Of a stretch of 64,000 nucleotides of DNA, positions 1 to 8,471 are shown piece after piece. The first letter of the stretch is position 1; every line of letters starts with the position of its first letter. The notes under the pieces were generated by a model. It saw nothing but the letters and a program-made list of their open reading frames with translations. It did not search any database and had not been told where the DNA came from. This DNA is from Bradyrhizobium cajani (lineage in GTDB: Bacteria; Pseudomonadota; Alphaproteobacteria; Rhizobiales; Xanthobacteraceae): contig NZ_WQNE01000004.1 in the NCBI RefSeq assembly GCF_009759665.1, positions 62,001 to 126,000 on the forward strand, read 5' to 3'. Position numbers and translations under genes: made by a program.

Positions 1-143
1 CTGAGAGCGCTGAGAGTCTGCTTCCCGGAGGTGACCCGAACAGGGCCGTGCAAGCTGGCAAAGGCAGCTTTTGACCCTTCGCAGACATATCGAAATCAAA
101 AAAGACCAAAAGAGAGGCCGAGACGAGAAGCATCGCGGCTCAA

Positions 144-1403
144 CTACGGAAGTCCTTTTGTCACCGTAAAGGGATTGAACCCACGTTCCGCGAGGGCAGC
201 CCACGAAGCTGCGCCAAGATGTGACAATCGGAAATAGAGTCGCGGCTTGGTCGGATCGGTGTCCAACACGAACCCGGTCGGTAACTCGCGGACAGTTGTG
301 GCATAGAACCCACCGTCGGGCGACCTCTGGGATTCGATTACAGCGATCAACGAATCTGCCCTCTCAGTCCGGCCGAGCAATTTCATCAAGAGAGCCATTT
401 GGCCCGTCCCTTCGGTCCACACACCGTCCCGGTCTTCACCGTAAGAAAAGCCCCCGCCGACACTCATTCGCTGTTCGGCGGTCGTCATTGCTGATGCAAA
501 TTTCCCGGCCGCTCCGTGAAGCGCTGTTAAAGGCCAGATCTGAGCATCCAGAGCCAAAATCGGATTGTGCGTGACGCCGTCTTCAGCGGTCCCTGCGGCG
601 AAACAGGCGCATACCGGATCCCACATCGTATTTACGAAGTGCTCAGCAGCCGTTGCCTTATCACGCCAACGCGAATCGCCTGTACGGATCGCAAGAAGGC
701 CAAACGCGGCGGCGAGGTCAGTATTATGTTCAGTCGATTTCCACGTCCGCACTTCCGGCGTCGGTTCGTGCCCAAACGTACCACCCGTGAAACCGCCAGT
801 GCCGCGCTTATCGGCCCATTGCGCGACCCAGGCGCCAAGCCGTGCTGCGCCATCGCGGAACCGAGAGCCGGTGTTCACATCATCAATCGACAGCAACGCC
901 AACATGGCCCATGCCATGTTACCAACATCGCTGCCCACCTGATATCGATCCTCTAACCATTTGTTCTGAGTATTGTCCCACCACCCTGGAAGTTTAACGG
1001 GGCCATTCGCCACCACACCCGCGGCGTAGGCGTTCCTGAGCCGTCCATCATGCCAGGTGCGGTCGTTGTCGATGGCCCAGAGAATCGCCGAGCCAATCCG
1101 ATGCGCTTTGTCTTGCTCACCGCAACCGACCAATGCGATGGCGGCTACCGCATTGTCATAGAGGTAGGCGGCGCCATGCAGAGGCCCCGATTCGACGGTC
1201 GGATAGCTGGGCAGGAACAACGGCCCTGATGGCGGTGCCTTATCAATTAGATCAGCGAGGTATCCGCACGCTGACATTTTTGGTGCTGTTGAAGCCTGCA
1301 GTGGAGCGGAGGCCATCATGATTGCGAAAGTCGCGACGACCCAAGTGTGAGGGCAGAGCCCGCGACAACGGGAGAAGCAATAAGTGATTGGAGCCGGTAG
1401 CAT
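144..1403 (-). CDS. Secreted alpha/alpha-toroid-like protein of unknown function
   Basis: A 419-residue protein whose N-terminus carries a hydrophobic stretch (about residues 20-40, ending near LQASTAP) that looks like a signal peptide. The rest consists of helical repeats rich in Trp, Gly and Asp, such as GGFTGGTFG, WKSTEHNTD, ALDAQIWPLTAL and GGGFSYGEDRDGVW. This pattern resembles six-hairpin (alpha/alpha) glycosidase-like or prenyltransferase-like toroids, but I cannot assign a catalytic family. The start at 1403 is supported by a purine-rich GAGAGG a few bases upstream. It shares its strand with the TonB receptor upstream, 202 bp away. A role in binding or processing carbohydrate outside the cytoplasm is inference from fold only. 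Confidence 0.6.
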   Translation of the reverse strand: MLPAPITYCFSRCRGLCPHTWVVATFAIMMASAPLQASTAPKMSACGYLADLIDKAPPSGPLFLPSYPTVESGPLHGAAYLYDNAVAAIALVGCGEQDKAHRIGSAILWAIDNDRTWHDGRLRNAYAAGVVANGPVKLPGWWDNTQNKWLEDRYQVGSDVGNMAWAMLALLSIDDVNTGSRFRDGAARLGAWVAQWADKRGTGGFTGGTFGHEPTPEVRTWKSTEHNTDLAAAFGLLAIRTGDSRWRDKATAAEHFVNTMWDPVCACFAAGTAEDGVTHNPILALDAQIWPLTALHGAAGKFASAMTTAEQRMSVGGGFSYGEDRDGVWTEGTGQMALLMKLLGRTERADSLIAVIESQRSPDGGFYATTVRELPTGFVLDTDPTKPRLYFRLSHLGAASWAALAERGFNPFTVTKGLP

Positions 1404-1605
1404 TTCGCTGCCTCTCGTGTCCTTTCAACCAAGATAGACTTTGCGACATCGGGAAGAAAGCAGGTCAGGATAGAATCGTGCCTTCATCTTCAATGGCAGT
1501 TTATGGCCCATCGCGCCATTACCCTGCTCTGCAGCAATACGTCGGCTATCGGGGCACACCGGACATTGGCGCTTTGTCAGCGTGGCAGATTGATGAGATC
1601 ACGTC

Positions 1606-3822
1606 CTAGAATTTGGCCGCCGCAGTGAGGCGCACGGCGAGCGGCTCGGCCGAGTGAACGTGCCGGTCGGCAACGCCTTCGATCGGCTCGCCCGGCAAAC
1701 GCGACAGATAATAATACTCGATCTGGTTTGTTCGCGTGTCGAAGAGGTTGAGCACGTCGAGTTGAAGTCTAAGCCCGTTGTCAAAATTGTACCCGACACG
1801 CGCATTCACAATGAACGACGAGAGAGAGCGCACGCTGTCGTCCTCGACGAGCGGGCGCGGGCCGAAATAGCGGGCCTTCAAAGTGCCGAACCAGCCCGTC
1901 TCCGTGCCGAAAGTGACGGCGCCGCTGGCAACCCAGGCTGGAGCGCCCGGGATGTGGTCGCCCACCACATCATAGTCGGTAAATCGCGCCTTGGTGTATG
2001 CAACGTCGAGATCGAAACCGAGCCAGGGGAGAGGCTTGTAATGATTGGTCCATTCCGCGCCGACGCGTCGGCTCGGCCGGCTCGGCTCCGTCGTGCCGGC
2101 ATCACCGACAAACAGCAGTTCAGAGTCGAAATCGAGAACAAAAACGGCGAGCGAACTGGTGAGATCGGGGATTGCCTTCGTCCGGATACCAAGTTCGGCG
2201 CCGCGCGAGCGCACGAGCAGAGGCACCCGGTCAAGCGGGGTTACCTTGTCGTTGGGATCGACCGTGATCGTGGCGCCACGAATGTCGTTGCTATGCAGGC
2301 CGTAACCGGCATTTCCGTAGAATTCGGTCTTGAACCACGGACCGAGAACAATCCCCGCCTTCGGGCTCATCATCGAGGCCTGTGCATTGCCTGAATTCTC
2401 CGGCGTGTCGCTGAAGACGTGGCCGGCAAAAAAGTCCTCGCGCAGCCCGACCGTGGTTCGCAACCAGCCAGTCCAGCGCGTCGTGCTATCCGTCCAGATG
2501 CCGACGTTACCTTCTTGAACACGATCCTCTCGCACCGTGGACAGCAAGTTGCGCTGAGCGGTCTTGAACAGGCCGACATGAATGTCGTCATAGCGCGTTT
2601 GCACGCCTACGCGCGTCTGAGTTTCCAGCCCGGCGAAGCGCCAGTCGAATGTGTGACGCGCATCGATCCCGCCAAGCGTCCGACCATCGAGTTGGCTGAA
2701 CTGATCGCCATTGACGGGGTCGTCCAGATAGTACGTGAAGTCGTTGAAGAGCCGCAGGTCGGATCGAATGACATAGGCACTGACGTCGGTTTGACCGTAC
2801 ACGCTGGACTGCGACCATTTGCCGGATACGCTGAAACGGCTCGAGGTGCCGCCGTCCGTTGGATCAAGTGTCCCCCACCGACTGATGATACCCTGGTCAA
2901 TCGCGCGTTGCGCCACCTGATCGGTCGAATTCCAGCCGTTCGAGTAGGCCATTGCGGTGAGCGAGAAGCCGTCGGTGACGGTACCTTGGCTATAGCGCAG
3001 GACGCCGTTCAATTTGCGCACGTCGTCGCCGACGTCCCAGGGACCGTTGTACTTGGTCGCGTCGAAGGCCGCGAGCAATGTACCAGCACCCACATCATAA
3101 GATCCCGCAGCGAGACTACGGGCATAGCCAAAGCTGCCGTAAGTCACCTCCGCGAGATTCTTCGGAAGGCGCTTGACGTAGTCGATGTCGACCGCGCCGG
3201 CCGAACCGAAGTCGCCGACATCGGCGAAATAGGGTCCTTTCCGGACATTCACCGAACGGATCAATTCGGGAATGAGAAAATTGATATCTGCATATCCCTG
3301 ACCATGGCCATGCGTCGGCATGTTGACCGGCATGCCGTCAACGGAGATTGCGAGATCCGTGCCATGATCGAGATTGAAGCCGCGCAGAAAGTACTGATTG
3401 GCTTTCCCTTCACCCGAATGCTGAGTGACAATCAAACCCGGAACGATCTCGAGCGCCTCTCCCGGACGGGAAAAAGGTATTGCGTTCACTTGTTGGCCGG
3501 TGAACGTGACGGCGCTGGCGGCCGTCGGCTGCATGGCTGCGGCCCTTTCGGCGGCTGCGTCTGTCGCCGAACCGCTGCCGCTGAGGGATGACCGGTCCGA
3601 GGCGGGATTCGCACGGCTTGCGCCTCGCGTTACATGCGGCTTGGATCGTTCAATGCGCTTGCGCGGCTGCTTCTCGGCAGCGACCGTTACAGGCGACAGT
3701 TCGGTGAGAGGGTCGTGCGCTTCAGCCGGGATCGTCAAAAAAGCCGACGACGACACAACGGAAAGAATCCGTAAGACGGCCTTACGCACAGCGATGCCTC
3801 TGCACTCAACCACGGCCACCAA
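1606..3822 (-). CDS. TonB-dependent outer-membrane receptor
   Basis: A 738-residue outer-membrane receptor. The N-terminus has a signal peptide (cleavage likely near IPAEA-HD), then a low-complexity Ser/Ala/Arg linker to about residue 100. The plug domain follows (about 105-220; PGEALEIVPGLIV, QYFLRGFNLDHGTDLA, VRKGPYFADVGDFGSAGAVD), then a 22-strand-type barrel with YGNAGYGLHSND and a C-terminus ending in an aromatic residue (AAAKF). The plug includes a His-rich loop, PTHGHGQGYADIN, seen in a broad uncharacterised receptor group. It should import a scarce ligand using TonB-ExbBD energy; the ligand cannot be read from sequence. An in-frame GTG at 3789 would give a more compact signal peptide and may be the true start. 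An inverted repeat lies just upstream. Confidence 0.9.
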   Translation of the reverse strand: MVAVVECRGIAVRKAVLRILSVVSSSAFLTIPAEAHDPLTELSPVTVAAEKQPRKRIERSKPHVTRGASRANPASDRSSLSGSGSATDAAAERAAAMQPTAASAVTFTGQQVNAIPFSRPGEALEIVPGLIVTQHSGEGKANQYFLRGFNLDHGTDLAISVDGMPVNMPTHGHGQGYADINFLIPELIRSVNVRKGPYFADVGDFGSAGAVDIDYVKRLPKNLAEVTYGSFGYARSLAAGSYDVGAGTLLAAFDATKYNGPWDVGDDVRKLNGVLRYSQGTVTDGFSLTAMAYSNGWNSTDQVAQRAIDQGIISRWGTLDPTDGGTSSRFSVSGKWSQSSVYGQTDVSAYVIRSDLRLFNDFTYYLDDPVNGDQFSQLDGRTLGGIDARHTFDWRFAGLETQTRVGVQTRYDDIHVGLFKTAQRNLLSTVREDRVQEGNVGIWTDSTTRWTGWLRTTVGLREDFFAGHVFSDTPENSGNAQASMMSPKAGIVLGPWFKTEFYGNAGYGLHSNDIRGATITVDPNDKVTPLDRVPLLVRSRGAELGIRTKAIPDLTSSLAVFVLDFDSELLFVGDAGTTEPSRPSRRVGAEWTNHYKPLPWLGFDLDVAYTKARFTDYDVVGDHIPGAPAWVASGAVTFGTETGWFGTLKARYFGPRPLVEDDSVRSLSSFIVNARVGYNFDNGLRLQLDVLNLFDTRTNQIEYYYLSRLPGEPIEGVADRHVHSAEPLAVRLTAAAKF

Positions 3823-3870
3823 GTGCCGCCTTATTCCGCCAAGATATGCCGTGCCAGAATAACCGACGCA

Positions 3871-3898
3871 GTATGATGTTTCAATGACATCCTCATAC
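3871..3898. promoter_or_regulatory. Imperfect inverted repeat upstream of the TonB receptor
   Basis: On the minus strand this reads as arms GTATGA(GG)ATGT and ACATCATAC separated by a 7-nt spacer. It sits about 50 bp before the receptor start. Expression of such receptors is usually under metal- or ligand-responsive repression, so an operator here is plausible. It does not match a Fur/Irr or Zur consensus that I can recall. Candidate only. Confidence 0.3.
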
Positions 3899-4070
3899 CG
3901 AGATTGGGCCCGAACCTCGCCTGGCCTGCATCAAAGCAATCTAACCGCGGCCGCAATGGCAGGAGCTGTCAGGCGACAGCAGGACGCAGTCGCAAATCGA
4001 TTTGCGACGTTGAAGCCACAAATCCACGGCGTTATCGGTCTGCAAGACCACCTTCAATCGGGAGGAACGC

Positions 4071-4475
4071 ATGAGCGCCATCACCGGCGGTTGTCACTGC
4101 GGTGCAATCCGTTATGAAATTGAGGGCGACGTGATCATGCACGCGCTGTGCCACTGCCGCGATTGCAGACTTCACGCCGGCGCGCCGGTGGTCGGCTGGA
4201 CGATGTACGCGGAGGATGCCGTCAAGCTGACCAAGGGTGAGCCCAAGGTGTATCGCTCGTCGGAACATGGCCGGCGGCACTTCTGCGGCGACTGCGGAAC
4301 CGGTCTGTTCTACGTCACCAGCATGCAGCCCGGCGTCATCGACGTCCAGAGCGCGACCTACGACGATCCCGATGCCGTCCCGCCGACGATGCACATGCAG
4401 GTCGCCGAGCGCCTGCGCTGGATGGAGCATGCGCACGAACTGCCGACATTCGACCGCTTTCCGCCGCAGCCGTAG
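4071..4475 (+). CDS. GFA family zinc protein (CENP-V/GFA fold)
   Basis: A 134-residue protein of the GFA (glutathione-dependent formaldehyde-activating enzyme-like) family. The zinc-binding cysteines are visible as GGCHCGAIRY near the N-terminus, CHCRDC at about residue 27, and CGDCG at about residue 71. These match the CxC, CxxC and CxxC arrangement of the fold. A strong GGAGG lies 5-6 nt upstream of ATG 4071. Members are small cytoplasmic Zn proteins; most have no proven activity, and formaldehyde-glutathione chemistry is shown for few. It stands alone, divergent from the TonB receptor and convergent with the DUF1080-like gene. A second paralogue occurs at 29961-30425. Confidence 0.88.
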   Translation: MSAITGGCHCGAIRYEIEGDVIMHALCHCRDCRLHAGAPVVGWTMYAEDAVKLTKGEPKVYRSSEHGRRHFCGDCGTGLFYVTSMQPGVIDVQSATYDDPDAVPPTMHMQVAERLRWMEHAHELPTFDRFPPQP

Positions 4476-4523
4476 GCAGGCATCGAACGTTCATGGCTAA
4501 CTCCGGCAAAGCTGGACAGACGT

Positions 4524-5213
4524 CTATTTCGTCTCACCATATGCCAGATCATCGAACAGGGTCACGCTATCCGCCTTGGTCCACAGGCCGATCATGCCGG
4601 CATTCATGATGGTGGCGTCCTCCACCTCGAATAACGGCTGTCCGTCATAGGTCACCTTGAACCGGCTTCCCGCGAAATCGCAACGCAGCGCGTGCCATTG
4701 CCCGGACGGCACCGGCCTGCTGACGCCATAGCCGCCTTTGCGACCGACGATGTCCAACGACGTTCGAATGCCGTTGATCGTCTTGTAGAGCACAACGTTA
4801 TCCTCCAGCGCGTTGGCCCGGACGACGTAGTAATTGTCGGCATCCTTGGCGCGCCAGATGATTCCCGCGGCGCGATCCTCGGAGCCGGCGACGGCCTTGA
4901 ATTTCACCTCGACGAAGCCATCGCGAATGGCGGTATCGCTTTTGATGGCCACCGGAAAAGTCGCCTGTCCGGATTGCTTGAGAACGTTCGGCTTGCTTGG
5001 CGCCGAGGGCTCGGCCTCGACAGTCCATTTCGGTTTCCCCTTTCCCGTCATCGTCAAAGTCCAGCCTTCGGGCGGCATTCCGGCGGGCACGTTGTCGAAA
5101 TTCAAGGTCTGGGCCACGGTATTCCCTCCCACTAACAGAGCCGGCATGGATGCCAGGGCGAGCCTCGCCCATGCAGAAGGTCGCCACGGAAACGTCAAGA
5201 CGGTGCAGTTCAT
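4524..5213 (-). CDS. Secreted concanavalin-like (DUF1080-type) protein
   Basis: A 229-residue protein with a signal peptide (about residues 1-34, ending near VAQT). It is followed by a single jelly-roll domain with the hallmarks of the DUF1080 / 3-keto-disaccharide hydrolase-like fold: the stretches DGFVEVKFKAVAG, AAGIIWRAKDADNYYVVRANA and GMIGLWTKADSVTLFDDL. Family members bind or cleave glycans, but a binding-only role is equally possible here and no catalytic residues are identifiable by eye. It is the last gene of a compact minus-strand set (PepSY, DUF1259, 74-aa ORF, this gene), starting 24 nt after the preceding stop. Confidence 0.75.
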   Translation of the reverse strand: MNCTVLTFPWRPSAWARLALASMPALLVGGNTVAQTLNFDNVPAGMPPEGWTLTMTGKGKPKWTVEAEPSAPSKPNVLKQSGQATFPVAIKSDTAIRDGFVEVKFKAVAGSEDRAAGIIWRAKDADNYYVVRANALEDNVVLYKTINGIRTSLDIVGRKGGYGVSRPVPSGQWHALRCDFAGSRFKVTYDGQPLFEVEDATIMNAGMIGLWTKADSVTLFDDLAYGETK

Positions 5214-5237
5214 CGGCTGTCCTGATCCCCGAACTGG

Positions 5238-5462
5238 TCAGTTGTTCGTCCAGTCGATCAGCAGCAGATCGTCTCGGACCTCCAGTGCGCCAAGGGCGAG
5301 CGCGAAGCCGGATCGGACCTGCTCCGCATCGCCGCAAAAGACGATCGTGTCGAATGGCCTCACGGCCGGTTGCTTCGCCTGTGGTCCGCCCGAAGTGGGC
5401 GGATCGGTGGGCGCGGCGACTTCATCGCGGCACTCTGCGGCGGCTCGCTTCTCTTCGCTCAT
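5238..5462 (-). CDS. Small hypothetical protein in the DUF1259 operon
   Basis: A 74-residue soluble protein of unknown function. The N-terminal 35 residues are charged and Pro-rich (PTDPPTSGGPQ); the C-terminal half looks folded (FDTIVFCGDAEQVRSGFALA, then LLIDWTNN). I chose ATG 5462 because AAAGGA lies 9 nt upstream, whereas the upstream in-frame TTG at 5471 abuts that site. It begins 14 nt after the DUF1259 stop and ends 24 nt before the next start, so it is very likely translated as part of the operon. Confidence 0.6.
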   Translation of the reverse strand: MSEEKRAAAECRDEVAAPTDPPTSGGPQAKQPAVRPFDTIVFCGDAEQVRSGFALALGALEVRDDLLLIDWTNN

Positions 5463-5476
5463 TGTCTTCAATCCTT

Positions 5477-6364
5477 TCAGCTCTTCGTGCTGGCGGTCTT
5501 GTCCAGTGCCGCCCGCAGGCCCTCGGCCAGCTTGATCGCATCATCGTTGGCCCAGAAATGCATGAAGAAGAGCCGCGGCTGCTCGTTCAGCATGTGGCTG
5601 TGCAGCGCCGTGACCTCGATGCCGTGCGTCCGCAGCGCCGCGACGACCGGGTTCACCTCGTCGCTGGTCAGCACGAAGTCGCCGGTGATGGCCGCCCTGC
5701 CGCCGCCGGTCGGCTGGAAATTGATGGCGATCGCAACGCCCATCGCACCGACGGGGGTCAACAGCATGCCGTCGTCCGTGATCGGGTCCCGCCGCTTCAC
5801 GTTGAACTGGTAGACGCTGCCATTGCCCTGCCCTTTGACGCCGATGATCTGGTCGAGTTTCGCCGTATCGAGGTCGATGGCGGGCGCCTGGCTCGCCGGC
5901 GCCGCTGAAGTCAGCGGGGTCTTGCTTTCGGCGAGCGCATCGTGAATTGCGGAGGCCAGCTTGACCGGATCCCCGTGACCGGCGATGTGCATGTAGAACG
6001 TCGCCGGGTTTGCGCGGAGGAGATGATTATGCACGGCGGTGATCTCGAGACCGCTCGCGATCATCTTCGCCATGACGGGATTGACTTCGGTCTCGAGGAG
6101 CACGAGGTCGCCCATGACCATGGCCCCGCCATGTGCGGGCTTGAACGCGACCCAGCCGCCAAGTGCGAGCGCCGGCTTGATCGTCACCCCGTCCAAGGTC
6201 ACCGAGAGATCGGTGCGCGGGAAGCCATAGCGGTGAACATCGTCCGCGACGGAGGGCTTCCGGCCCAGCGTTTCGTCGACCTTCTGCCAGTCGATGCCCT
6301 GCGCGTGGGCGCTGGCGAAGCAGCAGGCGCCGATAGCCAACAGCGCCGAGATTGTCTTACGCAT
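5477..6364 (-). CDS. Exported DUF1259 tandem-domain protein
   Basis: A 295-residue protein with a signal peptide (about 1-21, ending ASAHAQG) and two copies of the DUF1259 module. The repeats are recognisable by paired motifs: MVMGDLVLLETEVNPVMAKM with ITAVHNHLL in the first, and AAITGDFVLTSDEVNPVVAAL with VTALHSHML in the second. Each copy ends in an aromatic/His motif (FYMHIAGHGDP, FFMHFWANDD). An Ala/Pro linker near residue 150 separates them. The conserved His/Glu pattern suggests metal or small-ligand binding, but no biochemical function is established for the family to my knowledge. It sits between a PepSY protein (38 nt upstream) and a 74-aa ORF (14 nt downstream). Confidence 0.85.
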   Translation of the reverse strand: MRKTISALLAIGACCFASAHAQGIDWQKVDETLGRKPSVADDVHRYGFPRTDLSVTLDGVTIKPALALGGWVAFKPAHGGAMVMGDLVLLETEVNPVMAKMIASGLEITAVHNHLLRANPATFYMHIAGHGDPVKLASAIHDALAESKTPLTSAAPASQAPAIDLDTAKLDQIIGVKGQGNGSVYQFNVKRRDPITDDGMLLTPVGAMGVAIAINFQPTGGGRAAITGDFVLTSDEVNPVVAALRTHGIEVTALHSHMLNEQPRLFFMHFWANDDAIKLAEGLRAALDKTASTKS

Positions 6365-6401
6365 TGGTCTACTCCCTCAAGCTCAATCCGGTTTCCAAAG
6401 C

Positions 6402-6635
6402 CTAGTTCTGCTCTTTGATCTGGCCGCCGCTGTCGACGACGAGCCGCACCGGCTTGCCGTTCTTGATGGCCTTGGCGGTGATTCCCTCCGCGGTCGACTT
6501 GATGTCGCTGACTTGCGTGTATCCGGCCGCCTGGATCCTGGCGATCAGCTCATCTTGGGTCAGCGCATGTGCTGTCGACACGCTCCCCATGATCGCCAGA
6601 AACAGCAGAGAGTGAAGAAGTGTCGGTGTTTGCAT
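6402..6635 (-). CDS. PepSY domain exported small protein
   Basis: A 77-residue protein with a signal peptide (cleavage near TAHA-LTQ) and one PepSY domain: DELIARIQAAGYTQVSDI, then GITAKAIKNGKPVRLVVD and a C-terminal glycine turn. PepSY modules are periplasmic and are thought to inhibit or modulate proteases or bind cell-envelope ligands. The start at 6635 is preferred over ATG 6641 because AGGAGA lies 6 nt before the former and directly touches the latter. It is the first gene of the minus-strand operon PepSY, DUF1259, 74-aa ORF, DUF1080-like. Confidence 0.8.
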   Translation of the reverse strand: MQTPTLLHSLLFLAIMGSVSTAHALTQDELIARIQAAGYTQVSDIKSTAEGITAKAIKNGKPVRLVVDSGGQIKEQN

Positions 6636-6641
6636 GCTCAT

Positions 6642-7080
6642 TCTCCTGGTGGTCGTCCCCGCCACAGGTGAAGTCCGCAGCCCGCCTCGAATCCAAGCGA
6701 GGGTCCGAGCCCAAGTCGACACGCGCGCCGACGAGTGCCGGCGTGATGCGCAGGACCGATATGATAAGTGGGATGGAATCGAGATGCTGGATGACATGCT
6801 GCGTCCTTGGCGAAAAGCAGGACGCGATTCTTGGGCATGTCGCCTCACGGGGAGATCGCATATCCCCGTCGCACCGAATAGAAACCCGCAGAGCCGGGCT
6901 GTCAACGGGCGATGTCCGAGGACACCTCACGAAGAGTTCACAGTTGGGATGGAACTGAGCCAAGGACGACTTGAAATCCGAGGACCATCTCACGTAAGGT
7001 GACCCCTACGGGGACAAAGCAGACTCCCCGCGAGACCTCGGTCCAAGCTCTGCGCAGCACGCCACTCGTGGAGCTTGCGC
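6642..7080. other. Divergent intergenic region, no gene seen
   Basis: This 440-bp gap separates two divergent units, the PepSY operon and the ATP-grasp gene. Open frames here have no family resemblance and no convincing ribosome site. It must contain promoters for both directions, but I see no clear -35/-10 pair, terminator or RNA gene. Confidence 0.4.
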
Positions 7081-8157
7081 ATGGACACCGAACGACACCC
7101 TTCTCACCGACATACCGTCGCCATCCTCTCACGCGGAGACGCTGCCGCGCGCCGGGAGGCGACCGCGCAGAACAGCCGCTTCGTGCGCGTCTTCGAAGCA
7201 TTCGCCGCTGCCGGCATCGAGGCCCGACCTGTGATCTACGACGAAAGCGTCGCCGACGCGGTCCGCGATCAATTGCTCGCAGCCGACGGCGTGCTCGTCT
7301 GGGTCGATCCGATCCACCAGGGCAAGACACGCGCTCATCTCGATGACCTGCTGCGCGACGTTGCCGCGCAGGGACCATGGGTCAGCGCACATCCGGACGT
7401 GATCCTGAAGATGGGCGTCAAGGACGTGCTCTATCGAACGCGCCGTCTGGGTTGGGGCGCCGATACGCATCGCTATGAGGACGCCGCGGCGTTCCGCGCC
7501 GAATTTCCGTCACGTCTTCGCGCGAACGGCCCCCGCGTGCTGAAGCAAAATCGCGGCAATGGAGGCCAGGGCGTCTGGAAGGTCGAAGCGCTGCCAGACA
7601 CGGAGTCCGTCGTGCGGGTGCTCCATGCGCAACGCGGCAGCATGCCCGAAGATGTTCCGCTCGAGGCCTTCATCGCGCGATGCGAACCGTATTTCGGCTG
7701 GGGCGGCTGCATCATCGACCAGATTTTCCAGCCGCGCCTGCCCGATGGCATGATCCGCTGCTACATGAGCGGCTCCAAGGTCGCAGGCTTCGGGCACCAG
7801 CGGATCAAGGCCTTGATCCCGCCGCCGCCCGAAGGCCCGGACTCGCCCGAAGCGCAACCAGGCCCGCGGGTCATGCACGGGCCCGATGCGCCGCAATTCG
7901 GGGCGCTCCGCAGGTCGATGGAGAACGAATGGACGCCGGGCATGATGGAGTTGCTGGACATCGACGAGGCGTCGCTACCGGTCATCTGGGACGCGGACTT
8001 CCTCTACGGCCCGAAAGACGCGGCCGGCGCCGACACGTACGTGCTGTGCGAGATCAACGCGAGTTCCTGCTTCGCCATCCCCGAGGAGGCCCCGGCTGCC
8101 ATAGCGCGAACAGTCGGCCGGCGTCTTCGGCTCGCTCAAGGGGCGCACGCCGGCTGA
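7081..8157 (+). CDS. Cj0069-like ATP-grasp family protein
   Basis: A 358-residue cytoplasmic protein with the layout of an ATP-grasp ligase. An N-terminal Rossmann-like part (HTVAILSRGDAA; GVLVWVDPIHQGKTR) is followed by a central ATP-binding part (RVLKQNRGNGGQGVWKV, resembling the glycine-rich lid, and IIDQIFQPRLPDG) and a C-terminal DADFLYGP plus YVLCEINASSCF, where the conserved metal ligand N/E of the grasp lies. It matches the group annotated as Cj0069 family, whose reaction is unknown. ATG 7081 follows GGAG by 8 nt; an upstream TTG at 7075 is less likely. It reads into a degenerate monooxygenase tail downstream. Confidence 0.8.
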   Translation: MDTERHPSHRHTVAILSRGDAAARREATAQNSRFVRVFEAFAAAGIEARPVIYDESVADAVRDQLLAADGVLVWVDPIHQGKTRAHLDDLLRDVAAQGPWVSAHPDVILKMGVKDVLYRTRRLGWGADTHRYEDAAAFRAEFPSRLRANGPRVLKQNRGNGGQGVWKVEALPDTESVVRVLHAQRGSMPEDVPLEAFIARCEPYFGWGGCIIDQIFQPRLPDGMIRCYMSGSKVAGFGHQRIKALIPPPPEGPDSPEAQPGPRVMHGPDAPQFGALRRSMENEWTPGMMELLDIDEASLPVIWDADFLYGPKDAAGADTYVLCEINASSCFAIPEEAPAAIARTVGRRLRLAQGAHAG

Positions 8158-8160
8158 TCG

Positions 8161-8471
8161 CCGTGGTTCAGCTTCAACGCGCGCGGCGGAGGCTGCTCAG
8201 GACGGGCCGCGGCGTACTGCTGGAGTTCGCTTCATGTGCATCCGTTCGCGCCCTTGCACGCCGCTGGGGCGACCGCATCATTCATGTCGCAAACGATGCC
8301 AGGGATCGGCTCGGCTTGAGCGCCGTGCTGCTGCGTCCCGATGGCATCGTCGCCTGGGCCGGCGAAGGGGACGGCATCGACGGGCTGGAGGATGCGCTCC
8401 AGCGCTGGTTCACGCCGCCGCAGGACGTGGCGTTGCGGCCTCAGCCCTTCGAGATGACCGCGCGGCCGTAG
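8161..8471 (+). pseudogene. C-terminal remnant of an FAD-dependent aromatic monooxygenase
   Basis: The frame ending at the stop near 8471 encodes a stretch typical of the thioredoxin-like C-terminus of PheA/TfdB-type flavin hydroxylases: RTGRGVLLEF, then RALARRWGDRI, then AVLLRPDGIVAWAGE and LEDALQRWF. No start codon, FAD domain or ribosome site precedes it, and the preceding gene ends at 8157. I read it as the last roughly 100 codons of a gene whose front was deleted. The 3' end overlaps the end of the convergent lipoprotein gene by 31 bp. Assignment rests on motif memory only. Confidence 0.55.

Noticed and set aside
1..143. Possible tRNA-like or leader sequence at the left edge
   Set aside because: No cloverleaf with a T-loop could be folded by eye and no coding family is seen.
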